A DNA stretch of 64,000 nt from the NCBI GenBank assembly GCA_021186555.1, contig JAJKFL010000003.1, positions 49,811,630 to 49,875,629 of the forward strand, given 5' to 3'. The translations under genes and the position numbers were made by a program. Position 1 is the first letter of the stretch; each line of letters starts with the position of its first letter. This document shows, one piece after another, positions 44,691 to 55,329 of the stretch. The DNA is from Reticulitermes speratus (taxonomy: Eukaryota; Arthropoda; Insecta; Blattodea; Rhinotermitidae). The notes under the pieces were generated by a model. The model had not been told where the DNA came from. It made no database searches and saw nothing but the letters and a program-made list of their open reading frames with translations.

Positions 44691-45230
44691 CGTAATCGAT
44701 ATGTTCAGGTTTCGAACCCGAACGGCCGATTACAGTAGGCTATACCATACGTGCCGCAGACAGATTTGTATTATATTCTGCCACGTGAAGCTCAAACGAT
44801 ACACATAAAATATATTCCATCAAACAATCATCGCCGTACACAAAGTCTGGTATATTATTCTTTTGATTTATATCCTACATGTTTCGTCGCGACCGACAAC
44901 CGTCAAAGGAGGACATTCGAATGCACTAGTACACATCTACAGGGTTTATGTACTGTAATAGTTGTCTGATGGAATACATCTAACGACATAGGGGGTTGAA
45001 GATGACACAATTTAAAAATACATGTAAAAGTGCATGTACATCTTCAGTAAGTCTAAAGTGGTCTGTATGCGTATTCAAATTAAACTAAATTTAAAATCAG
45101 TTCATAAATTGCAGCGTTTTGTTAGCACTACCATCTGGGTTTGATCTAAAGCCATAAACAAGTATGGGTTGTTATGTATGGACAAAGAGTTCTACGCTTG
45201 TAAAAGTGAAGAGTCGGTGAACATCATATT

Positions 45231-45463
45231 AACCCTTTAAAGACCAAAGCTAACCTGAATTGTACTTCAAGATTCAGCCCGTACCGCGCAGTAAACACTC
45301 CGTCTCGGTTATAAAAACCAATTGGTGAATTATGTGTAGGGAAATAATCACTGTTTTTATGAGATCCATACAAAACACATAAATACACTGTGTGGATGGA
45401 ACGTAGGATACTTTAATGTTAAACCTGGCAATAAATAATATCCATTGTGCCTTAAAGTATTAA
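45231..45463 (+). repeat. Possible piggyBac-like MITE
   Basis: Left end TTAACCCTTTAAAGACC; right end, read inward, TTAATACTTTAAGGCAC (12 of 17 match), both with TTAA. Internally matches 7931-8126. A piggyBac derivative is possible; evidence is modest. Confidence 0.45.
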
Positions 45464-45979
45464 ATGAATGTAATGTGGAACCCCGAATATTAGCTGATAC
45501 CTGATTGGGTAGGGTCTAATGGCTAGCTTTTGGTATGATGAAGTTGGCACTAATGTTAGGGCAATCGACTGCAATATGTGGACTGTTCTTACCTGTCGGT
45601 GCAACAAGGTCGCATGGACAGACTGCGTTATGCTGTTCAACTACGTGCATGTGTTCTTACCAATCGTAACAAATGTGCATTATATACGTATTTTAAGGTG
45701 CATAAGTAGTTGTGAATAGTACGGCGTATAAAATGGTTACGTATTGCACGTACTCATCATAAGCAAAATTCTTGTATTTGTCCCGACTGAGGACAACAGC
45801 GTAATATGTACGAGTGTATGTGTATCAGCAGTGGTTGGACTCTGTCGTATCTGAATATCATGCAACATAAGGCGCAGCAGAAAGAGAAAGTGTAATGAAA
45901 TGATTAAGTGTTTAGTGTACGTTTATTATTAATTTGAAATGTGACGTTGTCCTTGTTCTTCGTTAACCAACTACTTCAT

Positions 45980-46190
45980 GAAAACGCATGAGGGAGATGC
46001 CACACAAACCCGATAATTCTTAACCTCGATATTAGATGCAGGTGAGTGGTCAGTTTTATATTCCAGTCGCTTTACCCCTGGAGGGAAGAACCTCCTGATA
46101 GGGTTATTAGTCTAAACTGTGGAGATGAGGTCTCTGTCCCAGTCGGAAATCGAAGGCCGGTGGTCCAGTCGTAGTCTAGAAATGCTGCTT
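45980..46190 (-). mobile_element. Diverged SINE with the shared central domain
   Basis: The minus strand reads gtaaagcgactggaatataaaactgaccact and aatatcgaggttaagaatt, the central domain order of the type 1/4 SINEs, with a tRNA-like head (ccttcgatttccgactggg) near 46140. Confidence 0.5.
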
Positions 46191-46828
46191 GATAGATATA
46201 ATTCATAGAAAAATGCAGCGGGAAGTGCCTTTACTCCACGCTTCCCCCACCGCCCACTTGCGCTGTTTATGGATGTTGGTGTTGAGGGTGATGACATTTT
46301 AGCCACAACACCAAGAAAGAACCGCAGTATGATACGGTTACGTGTTACATATCCCGCTAATGCGAAACCAGGCATTTTTTTACGCATTCCGCATGATTCA
46401 ACGAGTGGGACACTGAAGATGATATGCTTTGATAGATACGGAACGTGAATGTACTTTATTTTGAGGTGACACATCTCTGAATTATTTTATCGTCTCATTT
46501 TGATTAGACAAACTCAAGTTCTCGGAACTTGACTCTACTTACGTCTCCAGGTAAAATGTAAATGTTATGAACGGTACATTTGACTAAGCTAGTCACTATC
46601 CCCGGACTATCTAACAGACCTAAAGAGTACGGTTCTTTACTTTACCTCACGACGTCAGGACAACCTTTTGATACATCCGGTGTTTGTAATAAAAGCAAGA
46701 AGATAGAAATTCGACTACCGTGGAAATGTTACTGCTGTAACACAATACCGTCACAAACGTTTTTAGAGTTATGTGTCTGTGTCTTATTTTATCGATATTT
46801 TTAAAGTAGAAGCAAACGTAAAGTTGCC

Positions 46829-47103
46829 CCTGTCCACGCCATGAAGTCATATAGGGGGAGTACAGTTGTAGCTCCACTCATTCTTAACCTCGGCACTTAG
46901 ATAGGCTTGAGTGGACAACATCACTCCCCGTCCGCTTTAACCCCGGGAAAGAATCCCGTTAGCGACTGAATATGAGGCTGGGTGGGCCCCCAGAGCTGGT
47001 CTGGACATTTTTGAAGATGAGAAAAATATCTTTCCCTGCCGACTTTCGAACCCCGGACCGTCCAACCCGTAGCTAATCGCTATACCGACTACGCTTTTAT
47101 CAA
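46829..47103 (-). mobile_element. tRNA-headed SINE, type 1
   Basis: Reverse-complement copy: aacctcggcac, gtccgctttaaccccggg, agctggtctggac and, in the head, tcgaaccccggaccgtccaa with cgctataccgactacgc. Well preserved. Confidence 0.82.
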
Positions 47104-47246
47104 TAATATATTTATCCATGAATCATAATGTGTAGGTGCATGATCATATAACCTCTGTCTTAAAACTGTGAATCGAGTATTGATGTGTGTTGAAAGTGTG
47201 GTTACGTTTCATGAATTGTAATTAAACAAACGTTAAACGCAGTGCT

Positions 47247-47405
47247 GTTCTATCTATCTATCTACCTATAAGTCTGTCTATCTATATCTCTATCTATCTA
47301 TCAACCTACCTACCTATCTGTCTACCTACATACATACCTACCTGTCTACGTATCTCTCTACCTACCTACCTACCTATCTATATGTCGGTCTGTCTATCTA
47401 TCTAT
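47247..47405. repeat. (CTAT)n/(CTAC)n microsatellite
   Basis: About 160 bp of tetranucleotide repeats (ctat, ctac, ctgt variants). Confidence 0.92.
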
Positions 47406-47680
47406 GGTTTTACTCAAACTCAATGAAAGGGGCGTTAAAGTAATAAAACTTCGTACTTAGACTCGTGTACATATTACAGGTGCATTTCCTCTGCACATTT
47501 TCAGCGTCTGCTGTAGCACTGATGAGTTTTATTACACTTTCTGAAAGGTTATTATCACAGCGAATCTTTTTCTCGCTTCCTTCACCAAAACCTCCCCGAG
47601 ACTCGGCGTATGACGTAACGCTAGCGGAGCGTCGGGAGGGCGCTTATCGTTCAAACAGGGGAAAAAAATTCTTCGGTGTT

Positions 47681-47869
47681 TCAAGCTACGACTGAACCGC
47701 AAATTGTACGTAAAACGTCACGCCGACAAGTTGAATGTTGGCGATCTTTTTTCGGCCTCTTTGAACCCTCCTGTGCCTCCTTCTTCCGTTTTCGGTAGTT
47801 TTCTTGCTTTTGTGCGTTAGTTAGTCTCGGCATCGTGAACCTGTAAAAAACAGCGCCGAGGTGACCCAC
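47681..47869 (-). CDS. Small unrecognised basic ORF
   Basis: The minus-strand frame contains MPRLTNAQKQENYRKRKKEA, a very basic helix-like start reminiscent of N-termini seen in some transposon-borne ORFs; a tttttacag acceptor-like site lies just upstream of its ATG. It stops within 45 codons. Function unknown and possibly a broken repeat gene. Confidence 0.25.
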   Translation of the reverse strand: MGHLGAVFYRFTMPRLTNAQKQENYRKRKKEAQEGSKRPKKDRQHSTCRRDVLRTICGSVVA

Positions 47870-48138
47870 CTATGTGCACCGAAATATAAGGCGTTAGATG
47901 GTGAGAGTGTGAAAATCATAGGTGAATTTGACATGGCCGCCATTTTGGAAGATTTCAAGATTTTTCGATGATTTTTTTTTTTAGCGTGTAGGCATATTCC
48001 TTACCTTTCAAACTATGTATCGTTCACTGCTGTAGTCGAAGTAGGCGCGGAGTACTGTGAAGAAACGTAGGTAACGCGAAAGTCTGACACCGCGAGCGCC
48101 GAGGTGACCCACCTATGTGTACCGAAATATAAGACGTT
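47853..48138. repeat. 43-bp direct repeat pair
   Basis: gcgccgaggtgacccaccta... occurs at 47853-47895 and 48096-48138 with two substitutions, 243 bases apart. Between them on the minus strand is ccaaaatggcggccatg, a YY1-like motif around an ATG. Confidence 0.8.
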
Positions 48139-48644
48139 TTACGTCAAAATGACCCTATGCATGTTCAAGACGCATTATGCTGACGAAGTTTCCATTGCTG
48201 GTTGTTTAATCTGTAAGTTGACAGGTAATCATCACTGCCCCTTTTTTTATTTTTTAAAAGTGATGGAATAGTAGATAGTGGAAAGCATACTTAAACAACA
48301 AGGTAAAACTGGAATAACGTTCAGTAATGACGGAACATTTTACCTGTCAAAAAATGTAGTCTTGTGATATGCGCTAAGTGTGTTTTAAATTGAGTAGTGT
48401 TTTTTTTAACATTTTTAAATGGGGTGGAATATTAGAATTTAGCTACATCATTCTCAAATAATTAAAAATTTGGGTTTCAAAACAGAAATGTGATAAAAGG
48501 TCAAGAGATTGCATTGCTTAGCTGTTTTTTTAATCTTTTAATGATTATTAACTCGGTACTATCGAATTCAGTAGGCCTGTTTCACATGATCTGCAACTGA
48601 GGCCTAACATATGTGTTTGTATTAGGTACGTGCTAGTTTAGTTT
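48139..48644. other. Unassigned non-coding DNA
   Basis: A+T-rich, no recognised gene or element. Confidence 0.35.
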
Positions 48645-48772
48645 TGAGATCTGCGCTCTTCTGGGATATTGACTCTTGACCCGTGAAGATGGGACCGACA
48701 CGTTGTCCCGAAACGTCAGTAAACAATTATCACACTACGCCGCGTAATATCCCAGAAGAGCGCAGATCTCAT
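48645..48772. repeat. Foldback element, 26-bp perfect arms
   Basis: Arms 48645-48670 and 48747-48772 (tgagatctgcgctcttctgg...). Its centre has gttgtcccgaaacgtcagta and acgccgcgtaatatccc, shared with the foldback at 8858-8982. Confidence 0.85.
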
Positions 48773-49198
48773 CAACAAATCAAGGTTAGTTTAGTTTTGT
48801 CAACTTCTTATCTGTTTTCAAAACCAAGTATTTTCGAATTTTATGCATCCTTATTGAGTTCTTCCTTTATCATCTTTCCATACTAATTATCTATGACTTC
48901 TTGGCTAAAGATTAGCATTAGCATTGTGATTTACAGATTACACAAACAATGGAATACCTTTATGAATTAAGACACCTTGAACATGTTTCCTCGATTCACC
49001 TCCTCGATTCTAATCTGTGGAGATTATCATACATAGACTCTGGCAGCATGAAAGAACGTCAAATAAAGTGACCCTAGACGGCATTAATACTGTGCAATTG
49101 TTAATATAACTTGTTTGGGTGTTTTCTCTTCGTTCTGCGGCAGGAAATAGACAGGGAAATTAATTTTGTGTGTAATATGGGGCTCCCTTCGGTGTCCC

Positions 49199-49246
49199 TA
49201 ATATACATATATACATATATATACATATATATATATATATACATAC
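49199..49246. repeat. (TA/ATAC)n microsatellite
   Basis: atatacatatatacatat-type repeat close to the left edge of copy B; absent at the same place in copy A. Confidence 0.85.
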
Positions 49247-50778
49247 ATACAAACAATAGTATACACATAATGTACATGCATGTACACTGTCACAGAAGTC
49301 ACATACATTATCTTGATAACTCACATAAATTTTTAACAATGGGATATCACATGTGCAGCAGATGCCTAGATTAATGGAAATAAAGTACTCTTTCAGTCTT
49401 TTGCAAATTTTCTAAGTTAAAATTGTAGTACAAAGGATATTCCATGGGCTTCTTCCCATCTTAAACAATTATTTCACCAAGTGAAATTTTTGCACGTGTA
49501 TAAGAATCCTGGGAAAATTGTAGTGAGTGAAGTAACTTGACAGACACTTGTGCTGACCGAAGGTGCTTGAGGCTCTAGCCAAAAGCATCTGAAAATCGGG
49601 GGCTAGTCCAAGCTGCCCATAAGAAGGCAGCTGAGTCGATGGAACAGACTGTGCCCACCACCTTCCAGCCACCATGTCAAAGGCTTTTGGTTATTTTCCT
49701 CGTTGTAAGCAAATGCCAGGGTACAACTAAAGGACAGGGCATACCCCACAACCCCCCACCCAGGCCATCAGCCAAAGTGTTTCCCTGCCATTTTCCAAAC
49801 ACCTTAAGCCTACCTGACAGCCTCTCTTGGTTCAAACCCTAGACATCCACCATCAAAACTGTCAGCCCTTAGAATATACATGTATACTGTACTGTGTATA
49901 GGAGTGATACGATGACAGCAAAGATGATGTAGGTAAAGTTTTTCCTCCTCTGTTAAGATTTTCTTTCTCAAATCTGTTAACAATAGCAAGATGATATCAG
50001 GCAATAAAACAAATGAAGGTCTGTAGCACTAACAGTTACAAGGCTTGTAATATGAAAAAGTGGGACATCAGGAGAGGTAATGATTGGTAATTTATATTAT
50101 TCCTTTGTCTCATTTTGCATGTATGTATGTATCACAGCTGGCTAAAGATGACAATATTGTTATCCAAATTTTATATTGTTCAGTTTTATTTGTTTTGTTT
50201 TTGACTGTACAACTATGTTAAAATTAGAGGTGGGACGAATCCTAAATTTTGTCGAATCCGAATCCGAATCCGAATCCTAAAAGGTTCTCGAATCCGTCGA
50301 ATCCCTCGAATCTCTCGAATCCTTCATATAAGAATAATAATAAGAAAAAACTAAAGAGAAAAAGACTTAGTTCTGTACCATTTAGTATTTATTTTAAAAT
50401 TAAAAGTTTTTATTTGAAGCAAAATTTAAGATCTGTGTTTAATGAAAAAACACATTTAAGAATACAATTTTCAAAAATATACCTATATTATTCATTAAGA
50501 AGATACAAATAAATGAAATAATAATAAATATTAATTATATTAATAATAATACAAATAATATTTGAGTAACAGGTCACATTTTTGACATTTGTGTAGAGGG
50601 AGGGGATTATTTCAAGAGTTAATATATCGTAGATAAACAGTAAACGCTAAACATGGAATACTAAATTCTTTCCAGAAAATGAAGAAAAATAAAAAACATG
50701 TTTATTTTAAGAGTTAATAAAAATTAAAAACACTAAACACTTAACTCTTTCATGGCAATCTAAAAGAATCAGAAACCT

Positions 50779-51924
50779 TTAATAGAGATTTTTATTTAAG
50801 AACACTAGCATTTGAACTCGCTCTGGGTCTAGCCTACTTCGTTTTTTATCAGCTATGATACCTGATGTACTGAATAGTCTTTCTGATATTACTGTCGATG
50901 GTGGTGTGATTAAAAACTTTTTAGAGAGTTTCTTTAAATTTTGATATTTTTTGTTGTCCTTCCAGTATTTAAAGATGTCCGCAGATGGTGGAAGCAGTGT
51001 TTCTGCTAAGTAAGCATTTATTTCTTCTTCAGGAGACAAACTATAACTTTGCTCAGTGCTGGTAGATGGTATCATCAATTGAGAATAGTAACTCCACATG
51101 CTGTGAACTCCTTGTTGTTCAGTTGGCGATTTTTGAGTGGTATCTCTTTGACTTTGTTCTGATGACTGCAGATCAGTGTCATCTGCTTGCAAAATACTAA
51201 TATCAGAAATTTCCATGGTCAGTGTTGATTTAGCTTGCTCAAGGTTTTCTTTGCTCAAAAATACACTTCCTTTGAATCGGGGATCCAGTATAGTACCAAG
51301 AGCATACAATTTTTCTGTTTCGACAGACTGATAGCGCCTTTTTAGAGATGTAAGCAAGTCATTTCGAAAACACTGTATGGAACCTAAAGTTGATTTGAAG
51401 TTTTGTAGAGCATTAATGGTGCTATTCACTAAAGGAATTATTTCTGAGATTGTTACTTGACTGGAACTGGCCACAAATGTAGCTCTATCGAACACATCTA
51501 GGATTCGTATCACTTCTTCTATAGTTGTCCACTGTCGAGCACTAAGATTTACCTGAAAATTTAAGTCTGAAGCAGATAATAAAACAGCTTGCTTTTGTTG
51601 CATGAGACGAGTGAGCAAGTGAAGCTGAGAATTCCATCTTGTCAGTTCGTCTTGTATCAAACGATGAGGTTTAAGACTTAATTTAGCTTGAAAAGCTCGT
51701 AAGACTTTCATGGCTTTAGAAGAGTGCTTGAAATATCCCACAATACTCCGGCAGGCTGACATTATTTCCTTAATTTCACTGTTGTTAGGTAGACCATCTT
51801 TGATAACTAATTGAAAAGTATGAGTCAGGCATGGCAAGTGGTCAAAGGTACTGCGTTCTAAAGCTGCAACCATATTCGGACCATTATCTCTCATGAAACA
51901 CACAACTTTTTTAAGAGATTCCAT
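50779..51924 (-). CDS. hAT-1 transposase, C-terminal part (core and dimerisation)
   Basis: 381 codons in the neighbouring frame. MRDNGPNMVAAL carries the second catalytic Asp; CLTHTFQLVIKDGL and RWNSQLHLLTRL are typical of hAT cores; the end EINAYLAE..., PPSTVISERLFSTSGIIADK and RLDPERVQMLVFLNKNL is the hATC dimerisation domain. One single-base slip relative to the upstream frame separates it from the N-terminal part, so this copy would not make full-length protein without frameshifting. Confidence 0.9.
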   Translation of the reverse strand: MESLKKVVCFMRDNGPNMVAALERSTFDHLPCLTHTFQLVIKDGLPNNSEIKEIMSACRSIVGYFKHSSKAMKVLRAFQAKLSLKPHRLIQDELTRWNSQLHLLTRLMQQKQAVLLSASDLNFQVNLSARQWTTIEEVIRILDVFDRATFVASSSQVTISEIIPLVNSTINALQNFKSTLGSIQCFRNDLLTSLKRRYQSVETEKLYALGTILDPRFKGSVFLSKENLEQAKSTLTMEISDISILQADDTDLQSSEQSQRDTTQKSPTEQQGVHSMWSYYSQLMIPSTSTEQSYSLSPEEEINAYLAETLLPPSADIFKYWKDNKKYQNLKKLSKKFLITPPSTVISERLFSTSGIIADKKRSRLDPERVQMLVFLNKNLY

Positions 51925-52772
51925 TCTTTCATAGTGTCAGTTATGAAAGTTTCTATTGAGGATGCTGTATGTGAAACTTCTGCAAAGGGAATGCATTCTA
52001 AACACAAGTGATGATACTCAAAGTTTTCATCTACGAAGTGAACTGTCAAACTGAGGTAATCGTCAGAAGATGTTGATGTCCACATGTCTGTTGTGACTCC
52101 AATAAACTCGGTTTTTTCTAAAAGTTTCTCAACTTTTATTTTTTCTTCTTCATACATCTCTGGAATTACCTTATGGGCAAAATGTTTCCTGCTTGGGATA
52201 ATAACTCTTGGCTCAAGGTGATTTATCAACTTTTTAAAACCTTTATCTTCCATTATGGACAATGGTTGGTTATCTTTGCAGATCATTTCGGCGAGTAATC
52301 TGGTAATTGTTTTAGCTCTTTTGTCTCCAGGCTTAAAATGTTGCATTTTATCAAAAAATTCTTTCAGAGTGGGTTGGTTAGACGATACTGCTTTGCGTTT
52401 TATTGGGGGTGTTTTGAAAGGGCTTTGTTCTCCATAGAAAGAAGCTGCTGAATGTGGTGTAGAAGTTGAACTAACTGAAGGAGGACTCCCAACAACAGCT
52501 GGATCATTTGGGTCATTATTGTCTTTGAATGGAGAGTCAACTCTGACAGTCAAAGAGCTTAAGGTTGAAGCTGGAGTCAGTAATGGGGATGGTGAACTTC
52601 TACCTTTCAGTTCTTGAAATTTGGTTAAATGTTTGCCTTTCAAATGTTTCCACATTGCTGAAGTAGTATGTGACCATTTTCCTCTGGATATTTTTGCAGA
52701 ACACAGATTGCAATTCGTATAATTTTCATTATCCGAAATGTGGAAATAGTTCCAGATATCAGAAGGTGTCAT
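51891..52772 (-). CDS. hAT-1 transposase, N-terminal part (BED zinc finger)
   Basis: 293 codons. It starts MTPSDIWNYFHISD; a BED-type finger follows (CNLC about residues 21-24 and HLKGKH about residues 43-48), which binds the element ends in this family. A Ser/Pro-rich linker comes next, then the start of the RNase H-like core: PTLKEFFDKMQHF, FIGVTTDMWTSTSSDDYLSL (first catalytic Asp) and HHLCLECIPF. It ends at LLKKLCVS because of a frameshift in an A run; the next 34 bases overlap the second frame. Confidence 0.9.
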   Translation of the reverse strand: MTPSDIWNYFHISDNENYTNCNLCSAKISRGKWSHTTSAMWKHLKGKHLTKFQELKGRSSPSPLLTPASTLSSLTVRVDSPFKDNNDPNDPAVVGSPPSVSSTSTPHSAASFYGEQSPFKTPPIKRKAVSSNQPTLKEFFDKMQHFKPGDKRAKTITRLLAEMICKDNQPLSIMEDKGFKKLINHLEPRVIIPSRKHFAHKVIPEMYEEEKIKVEKLLEKTEFIGVTTDMWTSTSSDDYLSLTVHFVDENFEYHHLCLECIPFAEVSHTASSIETFITDTMKEWNLLKKLCVS

Positions 52773-53061
52773 CTCATGGGTTGTAGGTTATAGGTGACAT
52801 TGGTTGTAGGTTATAGGAAATAAGAGGTTATGCCAGAGGCACAAGATAAATCGCTCCCAAGTAAGCGTAAATGCTGTGGTTAGCGATAGAAACCACGTAG
52901 GAATAATCAAAAAAGCGTGAGAAACGCTAAGAGTGAGACAAAAATACAGTCCGGATAACGCCGAGCGTAGACTGATAGCGTGTACAAGTGAGACGCTACG
53001 GACAGTTGAGAGTAGAACTAGAAACGCTGAGCTATAGAGTGAGTAGCACTAAGTAGTTTAA

Positions 53062-53334
53062 GTTCCTCAAGATTCCGCTAGGTGGCAGAATTTCGCTAGG
53101 TTAGGATTCGAAAGATTCGAAAGACGAAAAAAGCGCAAAGATTCGCGTTTTCGAATCTCGAATATTATTCAAGATTCGCGGGATTCGAATATCCCATCCC
53201 TAGTTCCTCAAGATTCCGCTAGGTGGCAGAATTTCGCTAGGTTAGGATTCGAAAGACGAAAAAATCGCAAAGATTCGAGTTTTCGAATCTCGAATATTAT
53301 TCAAGATTCGCGGGATTCGAATATCCCATCCCTA
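53062..53334. repeat. Tandem duplication of the hAT-1 right end
   Basis: gttcctcaagattccgctag... to ...cccatcccta occurs twice: 53062-53202 and 53203-53334. The first unit has an extra 9-base aaagattcg piece. Each unit ends with a complete terminal TCCCATCCCTA. Confidence 0.92.
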
Positions 53335-53464
53335 GTTAAATTCAACATCTGTACCAGATGACAATTTTTAGATAATAATCAGGGCTTTAAATAAGTCGCA
53401 TGGAAAAAAAAATAGCACAGTTCACATGTTTACATAAGTGATTGCATGCAGTAAGAAATTGGCC

Positions 53465-53757
53465 AGGTGATACAGAAGATACAGCTGAGGTCCTCTGGTT
53501 AACAGCACAGTTTTTATACATTGCTGTACATTACTGTTAATGCTTGTTGTTACACTAGACAACAGGGGTTTGATTCCCAGGAGGGGCACAAACATTTATC
53601 TTTGTTATTGTGTCCAGACTGTATCTGGGAACCATTCAGCTTTATATCCAAGCACTAAAGCAGCCTGAGCATGAAGCTGACCACTTCTCTCCATCTAGTG
53701 TCTGTGCATGGAGCTGTACTTCCACTCCCCCATGTCTTCCTGGCTTGGTGGCTAATT
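53465..53757 (+). mobile_element. tRNA-headed SINE, type 4 (copy B)
   Basis: Counterpart of 32575-32842: ggggtttgattcccaggagg, then gcatgaagctgaccacttct and the ggcttggtggctaatta end, which the Harbinger-like element interrupts. Confidence 0.6.
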
Positions 53758-53905
53758 AGGGTATGCACAAGACAGAGCCTAGAATGTAGCCTGGCAGGTC
53801 GCTGGGAAGATAGCCTAGCAGAAACCAAGGGTGTGCACAGTGACGCTTGTTTCAGGCGTATATTCCAGCCGAGTCATTTTCGAGACTGCTAGTTGACAAC
53901 TATAT

Positions 53906-54106
53906 GTGCCTACTACAACTGTGTATTCAAGCAGTGGTAGTGATGATGAGGATTTACTAGATAGCTGTGCTTCTACGTGCTTATTGCTACAAGAATTACC
54001 TCTGCGAGAGTATAAAATGCATCCAGTCAATGTTGACAGAAATAATTTTGGAGATTATCACCATCTGTATAAGAAGTTAAGAAATTATCCAAGTCGATTT
54101 TTTTAA
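53906..54106 (+). pseudogene. PIF/Harbinger transposase N-terminal remnant
   Basis: An acidic start (SGSDDEDLLDSC) followed by MHPVNVDRNNFGDYHHLYKK and LRNYPSRFF. The HPxNxxRxxFGxxHHLYxxLRxxPxRFF pattern is the region just before the DDE core in HARBI1-like transposases. It stops there; the catalytic domain is absent. Confidence 0.7.
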
Positions 54107-54153
54107 TATTGAAGAATGGAAATTGAAACCTTGCTGGAATAAACATGATATTT

Positions 54154-54408
54154 AGAAAGTTTATTTTCCAGTGTCACACCGTTACTGTAAGGCCCAGGCC
54201 TTCTCCGTCACACATTTATTTTTGACATATGCATTGCAACACTCCTTGGATGAGTGCTCAAGCTCATCGCAAGGCCTCTGCTTGGGACAACACAACGTAT
54301 AAAGACAAGGAACAAGCATCCATGCCCGAAGTGGGATCTGAACCCGCAATCTCAGCAACCAGGCGGCCAAGACCTCGCCTCAGATGGCACGGCCACCGGG
54401 ACCGGCAC
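54154..54408 (-). mobile_element. tRNA-headed SINE, type 2, nested in the Harbinger element
   Basis: Minus-strand copy; tRNA-like head at the right (gatctgaacccgcaatctca, cacggccaccgggaccgg), tail at the left. Flanked by aaacatgatattt / aaacatgattta, an imperfect duplication. Confidence 0.72.
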
Positions 54409-55277
54409 AAACATGATTTATATTGCTTATTAAAATGACTTCCTGCTTGTATTCATTTTGGATGCAATTTCTGTCCACAGTTTCAGTATTACATATCTCT
54501 GATCACTGCATGCAATAAATCCTACTATGGTGTTCTGTGCATGCGTGACTTCCGAGCAGATCGCTTAAAAAATGAAAGACTTCATTCTTCTAGCGACCAG
54601 TGAGCTGGCAAGCGACCGGATTGGTTTCAGCTTGGCTTCACCTTGCGCACTATGATTTAAAATACAGTGTTCCATTCTTTCTGCTAGGCAACCATCTAGG
54701 CTCCGTCTTGCACGTACCATTAGGCATAGTCACAGTTTAAATTTTACCTTTATTTTTACATATCTACATTGACATAAGAAATCAGCACAGTTTTTGGTTA
54801 AAACTCAGAATGTATGTAAACTTACATATATACTATATTTCACTTATTTTGTTACAGGGAATTTATGGTTAGAATCAGAACAATTCAAAAGTGAAACAGT
54901 AGTCATAATGGCCAAAATAACAGTGGAAATAGGATACTCTGGTTGTGTTCAGAAAAGGGCTGCCATAAAATGCTGTATGTAAACACAATTATGTTGGCTA
55001 TTCAGAATATATTTTTATGCTTCAATTGTCCTCCATTTACACCTCCTGAGACCTTAGACTTCATTCAGATGACTTATGTTACCTCTCTTAGTCACTGCAT
55101 GCTTTCATTTTAAAATATCTTCATAACTGAATATAGTGTCTCACACTGTCAGATTTGTTACCACAGTACTGTTATCACTTCATTCATCTGATTGATTAAT
55201 TAATTTGTAATCTCTTTCACAAATTTTCCATTTCCTTAATTGTATTCTCATGGAGCTGGAGGTCTGTGGGTCTTGTT

Positions 55278-55329
55278 TCAGTCAATTTCTGTGAAGTCGA
55301 TATTTATTGAATTTTGTGGACTGTGCTGC
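55278..55329 (-). CDS. DCTD: DCTD copy B, last exon
   Basis: One base plus 16 codons and a premature TGA created next to a 3-base deletion. Three substitutions in the YIPK motif. Confidence 0.82.

Larger units (their letters stand above)
50225..53334 (-). mobile_element. hAT transposon with BED finger (hAT-1), nearly intact
   Basis: A 3,110-bp element in copy B. Ends TAGAGGTGGGACGAATCC and, read inward from the right, TAGGGATGGGATATTCGAATCC. Flanked by GTTAAAAT (50217-50224) and GTTAAATT (53335-53342), an 8-bp duplication with one change; copy A has the empty site gtcaaaat-caacatctg near 32419. Encodes a transposase in two overlapping frames. The left end has gaatcc-type tandem repeats (50253-50320); the right end is duplicated. 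Confidence 0.93.
53759..54718 (+). mobile_element. Harbinger-like non-autonomous element
   Basis: A 960-bp insertion in copy B, absent from copy A. Terminal inverted repeats about 35 bp: left GGGTATGCACAAGACAGAGC, right (read inward) GGTACGTGCAAGACGGAGCC. ATTA(G) occurs on both sides. It carries the remnant of a PIF/Harbinger transposase N-terminus and a nested SINE. Confidence 0.75.

Noticed and set aside
47247-47405. Regularly spaced repeats resembling an array
   Set aside because: A tetranucleotide microsatellite; no CRISPR-like spacers and the DNA is eukaryotic.
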